NCBI GenBank assembly: GCA_900128565.1
Contig: LT636160.1
Coordinates: forward strand, 1 to 13,728
Source: Stramenopiles sp. TOSAG23-6
Taxonomy: Eukaryota > Sar
DNA length: 13,728 nt
Direction of reading: 5' to 3'
Shown here: in pieces, positions 1 through 6,780 of the stretch
Position numbering within the stretch: position 1 is the stretch's first letter
Layout: every line of letters begins with the position of its first letter
Translations under genes and position numbers: made by a program
Notes under the pieces: generated by a model
The model's input: only the letters and a program-made list of their open reading frames with translations
The model's database searches: none
What the model was told of the DNA's origin: nothing

Positions 1-131
1 AATGAATTATCAAGTACAATTCAATAATTCATAAAATATGATAGGATATATTACATTTCAAAAAAAAAGAAAAATTAGGCACAAAAAGAGGGTACCAGAA
101 ACTAACTTGATAATATTGATTTGAATACGTA

Positions 132-146
132 CTAACCCTAACCCTA
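132..146. repeat. Short telomere-like tract (CCCTAA repeats)
   Basis: CTAACCCTAACCCTA contains two and a half units of the CCCTAA (TTAGGG) repeat. It lies about 165 bp upstream of the peptidase start. Telomere-like boxes occur in promoters of some eukaryotes, and short interstitial telomere repeats also mark repaired breaks. Neither role is shown here, and the tract is short enough to be chance in AT-rich DNA. Confidence 0.35.
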
Positions 147-155
147 GCTAATTAT

Positions 156-192
156 ATTCGCGTCAAATAATGACGATGAGTCAAGCGCGAAT
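156..192. promoter_or_regulatory. Inverted-repeat cluster with bZIP-like sites
   Basis: Arms ATTCGCG (156-162) and CGCGAAT (186-192) are exact reverse complements. Between them lie CGTCA (161-165) and TGACG (171-175), which form a second inverted repeat with a 5-nt spacer, and TGAGTCA (177-183). CGTCA/TGACG are CRE half-sites and TGAGTCA is the classic AP-1/Gcn4-type bZIP site. Position upstream of the peptidase gene fits a regulatory element, but binding is inference only. Confidence 0.35.
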
Positions 193-312
193 CGAAACAG
201 ATGGATTAACTTTACGTTTAGTCCTCCTTGGATTGAAATTAATTATTGGTCTTTTCAAGTTCAAGTGATTGTCGCTCACCACAGTATAATTTAATTTAAC
301 AAAATTATAAGG

Positions 313-1548
313 ATGCGCAGAGATGTGCTTTTATCTTGGGCATTATTGTTTGGAGTAAATATTATAGGGAATTTCATACTGATTCCTATAAATATGAATT
401 TGCTTCTGCAGGCATTTTTAACTATTTACATTGGTGCGCATGATTCTTTATTAAACGTTGAGGAGGAAAATCTGACGATGGAGGATGCTGGTATGTTTCC
501 TGTATTTGGATCTTTCATGTTGTTGTCTCTATATGTTGTATTTAAGCTATTTGACAAGGAATATGTCAATATGCTTCTACTGGCATATTTTATTATGGTG
601 GGTACATTTGCTCTTGCCAGTGCTATTTCACCATTAGTAAGATGTCTCCTCGGAAAGGAAACCCAGAAGGAGAAAAAAACCAAGAAGGAGAAAAAAACAA
701 ATGGATCTAATCCTAACGCTTTATTCTGTGTAACAATCCCTCTTCCTAAATTTGTAGACGATAAACCTTTGGTTATTTCTCCGGACTTTTCTCAAATTAT
801 TGCTTTTCTACTTGCTACCATCAACGCTACAGTATACCTAAAAACCAAACACTGGTGTGCCAACAATATTTTTGGATGTGTCTTTTCATTATCCGCAATC
901 AAGCAAATTAAACTGGGTAGCTACAAAATTGGGTGCCTCCTTCTCATTGGACTATTTTTTTATGACATATTCTGGGTTTTTGGGACTGATGTGATGGTCA
1001 CTGTAGCAAAATCGTTTGACGCACCCATTAAACTTCTCTTTCCCCGTGAGTTCGCCACAATAGATACGAAAATGCAATTCTCAATGCTCGGTCTTGGTGA
1101 TATCGTGATGCCTGGTATATTTCTTGCACTATTACTTCGATTTGATTTCAAAAAATCTCAGAAAGGAGAGATAGACTGTGTTGACTTGTCTGTTCGAGAA
1201 ACGGCAACGTTTACTAAAACCTATTTTAACATTGGTATGATCTTTTATACATTGGGTTTAAGTACAACAGTTTTTGTTATGTATACATTTAAAGCTGCCC
1301 AGCCAGCTTTATTATATTTGGTACCTGCTTGTCTCTTATCGTCTTTCCTCCCAGCGTACGTTTTAGTTTTTTCAATTTATATCTAAATTTGTTTTTCGTA
1401 CGAAATTTCGTACCTAACAAAACAAATTTNAAAAAAAAATATTTTTTCACAATTTATGTTATTCTTTGGAGAAATTGGAAAACTTTTTGCATATGAAGAC
1501 TTAACTATTGTCGTCCCAGAGGAAGACAAAAAGAAAAAGGATAATTAA
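313..1548 (+). CDS. SPP: Signal peptide peptidase (presenilin-type aspartyl protease), two exons
   Basis: Intramembrane aspartyl protease of the endoplasmic reticulum that cuts signal-peptide remnants within the membrane. Exons are 313-1355 and 1458-1548, giving 377 residues, the same length as human SPP. The protein is a string of hydrophobic segments with the family motifs in order: YD (Y217, D218), GLGD (260-263, catalytic D263) and QPAL (330-333). After the splice the conserved GE and FAYED segment follows, then a lysine-rich end finishing KKDN, a KKXX-type ER retrieval signal. An in-frame TAA at 292 supports the start. A lysine/glutamate-rich insert lies at about 115-130. The first exon read through runs into the intron and stops at 1386, losing the conserved C-terminus and KKXX signal. 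Family identity is certain; the exact border rests on homology and frame. Confidence 0.95.
667..698 (+). repeat. In-frame 18-bp period repeat coding for a lysine-rich loop
   Basis: AAGGAGAAAAAAAC occurs at 667-680 and again at 685-698, an offset of 18 nt that keeps the frame. It encodes the repeated KEKKTK-type part of the lysine-rich loop between membrane segments of the signal peptide peptidase. This looks like a small local duplication in a hydrophilic loop. Confidence 0.7.
1356..1457 (+). other. Intron 1 (102 nt, GT-AT borders) in the peptidase gene
   Basis: Phase 2 intron. It begins GTACGT and ends CAATTTAT; joining GC to G rebuilds an alanine codon and continues into the conserved FGE...FAYED segment of signal peptide peptidases. 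Inside, GTACGAAATTTCGTAC (1398-1413) is a perfect 16-bp palindrome directly followed by CTAAC (1414-1418), a branch-site-like box 40 nt from the 3' end. An outer 11-bp stem pairs 1385-1395 (AAATTTGTTTT) with 1419-1429 (AAAACAAATTT). There is no AG between the CTAAC box and the border; the next AG (1470-1471) gives the wrong frame and removes the conserved glutamate. Confidence 0.85.
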
Positions 1549-1917
1549 TTTGAAGTTGTTTCGGTGTGATAATATTTATATTTTTCAATCATAATTTATC
1601 CTCATATAATACCTTTTAAGGTTTTCATAAAAAATGATGTAAACTTTAAAACACGAAAATCTAAATAAATTACAATATTCCAACTTAGATTTTTTAATTT
1701 TGATAAATTTGCTACCTTTGTCGTGTTCTGTCAGTCTGACCCAAAGGTATATACCTTTGGTCTGACCAGTACGGTACGCGTAACAAAGGTAACCTCACTT
1801 GCTATAAAAAAAATATTACATACATTAATTGCTGCAGCTGCCTTCTACAAATATTATTACACATCTGTGGTGTTACGTTACATTTCTTAGGAAATACACT
1901 CTAATATATATTAAAGC
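1549..1917. other. Intergenic region with 3' UTR and nested palindromes
   Basis: No coding region is supportable here. The first part is an AT-rich 3' flank of the peptidase gene. The distinctive part is the palindrome cluster at 1713-1791, annotated separately; the rest is AT-rich 5' flank of the membrane-protein gene that starts at 1918. Confidence 0.5.
1713..1791. repeat. Nested palindrome cluster built on ACCTTTG
   Basis: A perfect 20-bp palindrome, CCAAAGGTATATACCTTTGG, lies at 1741-1760. It is flanked on both sides by direct copies of GTCTGACC (1734-1741 and 1760-1767). An outer inverted pair, TACCTTTGT (1713-1721) and ACAAAGGTA (1783-1791), repeats the same core in opposite orientation. 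The core ACCTTTG thus appears four times, two on each strand, within 80 bp, some 130-200 bp upstream of the membrane-protein ATG. It may be a multi-site operator for a dimeric factor or the remains of a small hairpin-type element. Confidence 0.7.
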
Positions 1918-2895
1918 ATGGTGACAGGAGATGCTGAAATTGAAATTGTTGGTTTGCAGTATAAAGAAGAGCGGCATCCTGCACTCACCCAGATCTCGAG
2001 CGCAAACAACTGTTCCTGCCTTANAGGACTAATAGTGGATGATGCAATCACTAGTACAATTTCGAAGCAAAAAAAGAATTTCTCTCAGCGCGTCATACTA
2101 AGCTTGGAGAAAAATCAGTTATTAAGCACATGTTGGGTTGCGTACTGTCTCTTTTGTGTTAATGCTATTTTCTTCGTTGGTAAGTTTACGGACTGGCCGC
2201 TGTCTTGGCCTCATGAAACCGATTGTTCAGAACAAGGATTCCAGAATAGGCGTATGTGGGGAGAAACCTGTTGGTTCACCTGCATTATTGCATTGGCAAT
2301 ATTTCATGGTGGAAACATTGGTAAAAACCTTTTGAACCAGAAGTACCCTTTTTTCTATCTGCTCTTCACACTAGCAGTGGCCTTTGGCTCTGTAGTACTT
2401 TGTCCCTCTAAATATCATTTTGAACTTAAAAGATCAATGTCAAATCCAGCGGCTATAGCTATTATTTTTTCTNTTATTGTTGGGGTAATGATTATTGTCA
2501 TACATTTGTTTCTTGCAAGGCGAAAAGGTTGGGTATATTTTTTTGTCTACCTCAGTCAATTAACTTTACCAATTATTTTACTTGTAACCATAATATTTTT
2601 TATGGAAGCTTCACCACTGCGAAACTTACGTAAGGATAATTCAAAAAGAGTATATAATTTCCATCTACATGTATATCATATATTTGGGTATATGTCTTTT
2701 TTTTGTAGATTCACAGAAAGTTTTGTTTCTCGTATTTTCCAATGTGTAGCTGTTGGAATATGTATGAGTTATTTGGGACTTTACGGACCAAAACATATGT
2801 TTGAACTTAACATTCACAATATTGAAGATAGTAGTATGAGCACATTGAATCAAAATTACAGATGGTATCAGTACATCAAAGGACCATGCTATTAG
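1918..2895 (+). CDS. Multi-pass membrane protein of unknown function (HLHVYH motif)
   Basis: A single-exon gene for 325 residues that I cannot name with confidence. A soluble N-terminal region (1-65) is followed by about seven hydrophobic segments: roughly 69-88, 117-132, 144-161, 178-200, 206-229, 250-263 and 271-290. The most distinctive feature is HLHVYH (249-254) at the start of the sixth segment, after a charged loop. Closely spaced histidines at a membrane edge could bind metal or haem, but this is inference. Two N bases leave residues 36 and 186 undefined. The TAG stop overlaps a GTATG sequence; I found no convincing continuation, so the stop is taken as real. The hydrophobicity pattern and length make the coding call strong; function is unknown. 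Confidence 0.8.
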   Translation: MVTGDAEIEIVGLQYKEERHPALTQISSANNCSCLXGLIVDDAITSTISKQKKNFSQRVILSLEKNQLLSTCWVAYCLFCVNAIFFVGKFTDWPLSWPHETDCSEQGFQNRRMWGETCWFTCIIALAIFHGGNIGKNLLNQKYPFFYLLFTLAVAFGSVVLCPSKYHFELKRSMSNPAAIAIIFSXIVGVMIIVIHLFLARRKGWVYFFVYLSQLTLPIILLVTIIFFMEASPLRNLRKDNSKRVYNFHLHVYHIFGYMSFFCRFTESFVSRIFQCVAVGICMSYLGLYGPKHMFELNIHNIEDSSMSTLNQNYRWYQYIKGPCY

Positions 2896-2925
2896 TATGT
2901 GTAATAATTTGTACAAATCAATTTT

Positions 2926-2954
2926 TTTATTTATTTTATGAAAAAATAAATAAA
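2926..2954. terminator. AT-only hairpin in the 3' flank of the membrane-protein gene
   Basis: TTTATTTATTTT (2926-2937) and AAAATAAATAAA (2943-2954) are exact reverse complements separated by five bases. The hairpin begins 31 nt after the stop codon. In RNA it would be a weak A-U stem and may act in 3' end formation or mRNA stability, or simply reflect AT-rich composition. A TTTGTACAAA palindrome lies just upstream at about 2908-2917. Confidence 0.4.
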
Positions 2955-3076
2955 TTTTCAATTTGAATCGGTCAGAATTTGATGGATTGATAACAAGATT
3001 CTTGAAAGACAACAAAAAAGCCTTTTTTATTTAGGCATTGAATAGAATTCTTTTATAGTACGTCAAAAAAAACATC

Positions 3077-4194
3077 ATGATGACCGCATTAAGAAGGCGC
3101 ATTTGTCATTTTTATTCGGGAATGACTAATCAACGTACATTATCTTCACTATCGTCTGGAAATTCTGGTCACGTATGTGTAAATGGTATAGACTTGCATT
3201 TTGTGAAAAGTGGCCCACCAGATCCGTTATGCATAGATGATAATCCAATCATTTGTATGCCTGGAGCTTTAGGAACTGCAGCCACAGATTTTTCTCCCCA
3301 GTTAGACAACATAAATGGCCTTGCAAATTCGCATGATGTTATTTCGTTCGATCCTCGGGGATATGGAAAATCTAGACCTCCTGTTCGTGATTTCCCCCTT
3401 GATTTTTATCACAGGGATGCAGATGATGCTGCTGAGCTCATGAACGTTCTTGGCCACAAAAAATATACAGTAATGGGTTGGAGTGATGGTGCAATTAGTG
3501 CTGTCATCCATGCAGCTCGACATCCTGATCGTGTGAGGAGTTTAATAATATTTGGAGGTAACGCCTTTTTTACAGCTGATGATATTGCTGCTTTCGAAGC
3601 AACTCGGGATGTTGAAAAATCGTGGAGTTCACGGATGAAAGACACACATACTCCTGTGTATGGTTCTGACTTGCAGGACATGTGGTCAGGTGCATGTGAT
3701 GCATGGGCTCGAATTCTTCATGAACTTGATGGGAATATGTACGCTTTTTAAATTAAATTTAAAATTGTTTTTTCGAAGAAAACAATTGAATTAAAAATAT
3801 TTTTCACTAACAAAAAAATTGAACTAAAAATATTTTTCACAATATATCTGCGTCGATGAAGCACGATCTCTCCAATGTCCTACGTTAATTCTACACGGTG
3901 CGAAAGATCCACTTTGTCTTCAGACCCATGCAGAGTGGTTTCTAGACAATATTCCAAATTCACAATTGAAAATATTTCCTGATGGGAAGCATGTATGAAT
4001 TATTTTTTTTCAAATTCGATTTTTTTTCGTACGAAAATTTGTACCTAACAAATTTTAGTTTTTTTTTTTTTTTGAAATATTTTTCCAAAATACATAATCT
4101 TCATTTACGTTTTGCTGATGATTTTAATAAAATGGTATCTGAATTTATCAAAAGTGTATATATAGAAAAAGAGAAACAAACAGTAAACTTGTAA
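3077..4194 (+). CDS. BPHL: BPHL-like alpha/beta hydrolase (valacyclovir hydrolase family), three exons
   Basis: Serine hydrolase of the biphenyl hydrolase-like family; the human member is mitochondrial and cleaves amino-acid esters. Exons 3077-3738, 3848-3992 and 4096-4194 give 301 residues, close to the usual ~290. The N-terminus is rich in arginine, serine and threonine without acids, as in a mitochondrial presequence. The nucleophile elbow is GWSDG (134-138, Ser136), the acid is Asp241 in HGAKDP, and the base is His269 in GKHNLH. The acid lies in exon 2 and the base is the last codon of exon 2, so without splicing intron 2 the enzyme would stop at residue 224 with no triad. The border homology (DGNIC and GKHNLHLRFAD) fixes both introns. 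Family identity is strong; substrate is unknown. Confidence 0.93.
3739..3847 (+). other. Intron 2 (109 nt, GT-AT borders) in the BPHL-like gene
   Basis: Phase 2 intron beginning GTACGC and ending CAATATAT; joining AT to C restores DGNIC, matching the family. A perfect 9-bp stem pairs AATTGTTTT (3763-3771) with AAAACAATT (3779-3787) around loop TTCGAAG. CTAAC is at 3807-3811, 37 nt before the 3' end. A 24-bp sequence at 3784-3807 is repeated at 3817-3840 with one mismatch; both copies end TTTTTCAC. ATAT precedes both borders, so it could be a short target duplication. Reading through gives a TAA at 3749-3751. The next AG (3860-3861) breaks the frame. Confidence 0.88.
3784..3840 (+). repeat. 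24-bp near-perfect direct repeat within intron 2
   Basis: The segment 3784-3807 recurs at 3817-3840 with a single T/C difference. The first copy runs into the CTAAC box, the second into the 3' border. The second copy ends TTTTTCACAAT, shared with the 3' end of intron 1. The repeat therefore duplicates the 3' part of the intron, one copy now serving as branch region and one as border. Confidence 0.85.
3993..4095 (+). other. Intron 3 (103 nt, GT-AT borders) in the BPHL-like gene
   Basis: Phase 0 intron beginning GTATGA and ending CCAAAATACAT. It splits GKH from NLHLRFAD, a continuous family motif holding the catalytic histidine, so the borders are fixed. GTACGAAAATTTGTAC (4029-4044) is a near-palindrome with one G-U pair and is followed directly by CTAAC (4045-4049), 47 nt from the 3' end. 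An alternative 9-bp stem pairs 4034-4042 with 4048-4056 and would expose ACCTA in its loop. Unspliced reading stops at once (GTA TGA). The only AG after the box (4057-4058) would add 37 nt and shift the frame. CAT precedes both borders. Confidence 0.9.
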
Positions 4195-4257
4195 GATTTA
4201 GGTATAAAAATTTAATACACAGTTTATAAAATTATAACCATTAAAAAATATACAAAA
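4195..4257. other. Convergent intergenic spacer
   Basis: Only 63 bp separate the stop of the BPHL-like gene from the stop of the cold-shock gene on the opposite strand. Both 3' UTRs must therefore overlap or be very short. The spacer is almost entirely A and T. Confidence 0.6.
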
Positions 4258-6424
4258 TCACTTTTGAAAAGATGCGGGATTTTTTTCGTCTAAACCTTTC
4301 AATGGACATTTTCCTTCTTTTTCGCCATGAAATTGTTCAGTATTGCCACAAGTCCAACAATAACGAGATTTACTACTTTCATTATCTATCTCGGGGTTAT
4401 CACTACAGCTATTTTTATCTATATGTTTTCTATCTAAGACAATCACAGCGCTTGTACTAGCCCAACCAATACAATGGTCTACCATATAAGCAACACGAGG
4501 AATATAATATGAACCTACGGGAAGTTTTCGTTTCTTTTGTTTTCTCGATCGTTTCTTTATACCTTTTCCTTTTAAAGTAGTACTATTCGTAGGAGCATCA
4601 TCACCAATTAATTCAGATTTTGCAATTTCTATTTCAATATTACTATCAACATGTTGACATTTGCTGGTGAGTGTCTTTTTGAAATCATCAGTTTTTTGTT
4701 TCTTCTTTGGGGGTAATACATCCAAATCATCAGAATTACTATTGTCTATTTCAGTATTTACTTTTTGATTTTGAAATGGTGAAGGCACACAAAGTGATGT
4801 CAAATCGTGTACCATTGTATTATGTGATGCAGCAACTTGTTGAGGAAAGTCGCCTCTACCCCAAATACCAGAAGTCTCAGAGATATATATAATTTTATCT
4901 ACATACTCACAGGAGCGAAGTGCGTCGACAATATTTTCAGGTATTTTAGAACTACAAATTCCATTTTGACCTTTACACTGCAAAATGACAATATTTTGTG
5001 TTTTCTTGATTCCATTAGTAGCTTTTAATTTGTTTTTCTTTGCTGCTTCCTCAAATAAATACAAATTTTGAATAATAGAAGAGGGGTTGCCAACTTCTAT
5101 ACTATTCAAAGAGTCAGAATATCCATTTTTTTTGACGAATGAAGAAAATTGACTAGAATCAATAATAAAGTTTTCTCTGTAGTGAATATGCATGTTTGAT
5201 ACACTATTCGTAGTACTATCAGTATTTTCATTACTATTTAATATTGCACGATTAATTGTACCAAAAAGATTCGATATACTCTGATCTCGCGATACATTCA
5301 AATCATCACAATTTCGTAAGTTTTCATCTTTGATGATATTATTTACAGGCTGAATTGGACAACAGACTGAACCCCTTTGTATACTTTTAAGCCAATGTGG
5401 TAATCCAGTGGCGCAGCTATCCAAACCCAAAAGAGAAATTGATGCGAATGTATTTTGGGAAATATGTCAAAAAATGTTTTTGTTAGCTACAAAATTTGTA
5501 CAAAATTTGGTACAAAATCGAAATTTGAAATGAATAATAAAACATACACCTAAGTCGTCTGACGACTCTCCTAAGTGCCGATGCAACACCAATCAGTTTC
5601 AGTGAACGTTGTAATTTGATAGAAACTTTCCTCCAATCATTTTTATCAAATTTTGAAGTATCTTGATCTACACGTGCAGGGTAGCCACCCTCCAATAAAA
5701 TGCCACATGGACCTGAAACTTTTGCTGCGCGGATTTTTTTTTCCGAAGCATTAACAACAAGCTCATATTCAACTCTTTCAGATTGACGTAATTGACGAAA
5801 ATGGGTAGGTTTGCATAAAAGAGCACTTTGGTGGACAAATATTTCGTCGCCACCATCATCGGGTTGAATGAAACCCATGCCTTTCTTTCTATTAAACCAG
5901 AGAACAGACCCTCGAAATTTGCCGAATATTGTGTGCCACAGAGGGCAAAACTCCACAACATGCCTCCCATGTTGTGCTGAGACACATCCTTTACAATTGC
6001 ATGGTGTGTCTAATATTCGTACGTATACTGCGTCACAGGATATGTAGAAAAATCCTGGTCTGTAATCAGCATAACCTTCCGGACGATTATTGTGCACTGA
6101 GTACACACCAGGAGGTGGGTTAGGGCGATCAGAAACACTACATTTCTGTCGATATAGCTTAACACCCGAAGGAGACCATAATTCGTCGTAATATTTTCTT
6201 TTATGGAACTCTGTAAAAGAATGCTCCTCTATTTGGTCTTTCTTGAATTCAAAGTAAGGACCGTGATCGCCTAGCAACACTCTCTCGTAACCTCTAGCCA
6301 ATATATTTCCTCCAAAATCAGAGAAAAATACATCCGGTGAACCTTCCTCGGTGACACAAAGCTTTGACTGCACTAAAAAAAGATCGCGAATTCTATTCTC
6401 AAGGCCAATACAAGTAGAAGTCAT
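4258..6424 (-). CDS. Cold-shock-domain protein with basic C-terminal half, two exons
   Basis: Exons 6424-5548 and 5447-4258 give 688 residues. Residues about 30-130 form a region with GDHGPYFEF and ADYRPGFFY motifs that I cannot name. A cold-shock domain follows (about 169-236) with nucleic-acid-binding motifs KGMGFIQ (181-187) and EIFVHQS (194-200). Exon 2 carries two nuclear-localisation-like stretches (PKKKQK 539-544; basic 589-600) and ends in Cys656, Cys659, His666, Cys673, a zinc-knuckle-like set with wider spacing than the standard. Segments around 302-340 and 444-485 (VDALRSC...DKIIYIS) resemble TrmA/TRMT2-type methyltransferases but without the normal catalytic signature; this is a weak suggestion. 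The likely role is RNA binding in nucleus or cytoplasm. The two open frames could be separate genes, but the shared intron signals and lack of an ATG at the start of the second favour one gene. Confidence 0.75.
5448..5547 (-). other. Intron 4 (100 nt, probable GT-AT borders) in the cold-shock gene
   Basis: Phase 1 intron on the minus strand beginning GTATGTTTTA and ending CCAAAATACAT, the same last 11 nt as intron 3. Repeated TTTTGTAC units form hairpins; TACAAATTTTGTA (5500-5488) lies one base before CTAAC (5486-5482), which is 35 nt from the 3' end. The join T plus TC keeps the frame. A canonical alternative exists: donor GTGTATG at 5549 with acceptor GGATAG at 5417 is also in frame and would remove 11 residues. 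The GT-AT reading is preferred because of the shared ends, but this intron alone does not prove it. Confidence 0.7.
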
Positions 6425-6435
6425 TCTTGCAAGTA

Positions 6436-6534
6436 ATGTCTAAAAATGCCTTTCTACTATGTACACTTGAGAGTGTTAAGCGTAAAGCTAAAAAAAAGCC
6501 AGCGCGGAAGGTAAGCTTTTTTTCCGTTTCATGA
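6436..6534 (+). CDS. Possible short ORF or first exon, lysine-rich
   Basis: A 32-codon frame starts 11 bp from the divergent cold-shock gene start and encodes a basic peptide containing KRKAKKKPARK. At 6511 the sequence GGAAG|GTAAG matches a strong canonical splice donor, so it could be the first exon of a plus-strand gene, but I find no clear second exon before the dynein gene end at 6781. It may also be chance. Weak call. Confidence 0.2.
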   Translation: MSKNAFLLCTLESVKRKAKKKPARKVSFFSVS

Positions 6535-6780
6535 TTTAGATTTAAACACAAAAAATCCGTATTTTTTGAGGTTTTCTTGTCGTATTTTTTGCGATTTTTT
6601 GTTCAATGTGTTTGATTTAATTTGGCTTTCTATTATCATCAAATTTATATTCGTATTCTTGTTCTACATATAGAAAAACAAACTAATTCACGATAATCAT
6701 ACAAATTCTTCAATTATTATGTGTTACTACAGCATATTCTAAAAATTTTATCAAAAGTTTTTTATTAAAAAAATATAAAA
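6535..6780. other. AT-rich intergenic region, nothing recognised
   Basis: Lies between the divergent start of the cold-shock gene and the 3' end of the dynein gene. It contains T-rich runs but no reading frame, RNA gene or repeat I can support. It presumably includes the dynein 3' UTR and the cold-shock gene promoter. Confidence 0.5.

Larger units (their letters stand above)
1..312. promoter_or_regulatory. 5' flank of the signal peptide peptidase gene
   Basis: This AT-rich stretch contains no open reading frame I can support and presumably holds the promoter and 5' UTR of the peptidase gene starting at 313. Visible elements are an A-rich run (60-75), a telomere-like CTAACCCTAACCCTA tract (132-146) and a cluster of inverted repeats with bZIP-like half-sites (156-192). 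An in-frame TAA at 292-294 closes the peptidase frame upstream, which supports the ATG at 313 as the start. The promoter role is inferred from position only. Confidence 0.45.

Noticed and set aside
2665-2709. A possible GT-AG intron (GTATATAATTTCC...TTTTTTTGTAG) within the membrane-protein gene.
   Set aside because: The reading frame stays open through it, removal of about 59 nt would break the frame, and the segment encodes the HLHVYH motif and a hydrophobic helix that fit the protein.
2895-3003. A fifth GT-AT intron starting at GTATG, which overlaps the TAG stop of the membrane-protein gene, with a nearby TTTGTACAAA palindrome.
   Set aside because: There is no CTAAC box, no matching 3' end of the family, and no following frame with protein-like character.
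2665-3015. A minus-strand frame of 116 codons overlapping the membrane-protein gene.
   Set aside because: It is an antisense shadow of the coding region and AT-rich 3' flank, without recognisable domains.
3982-4194. An open plus-strand frame across intron 3 that could be read as a separate small gene.
   Set aside because: Its first part is phenylalanine-rich translation of the T-rich intron; its second part is the last exon of the BPHL-like gene, and the two are joined only by chance of frame.
5417-5549. A canonical GT-AG version of intron 4 (donor GTGTATG, acceptor GGATAG).
   Set aside because: It is in frame and cannot be excluded, but it leaves unexplained why the GT-AT version shares its last 11 nt and CTAAC spacing with intron 3; kept as the less likely alternative.
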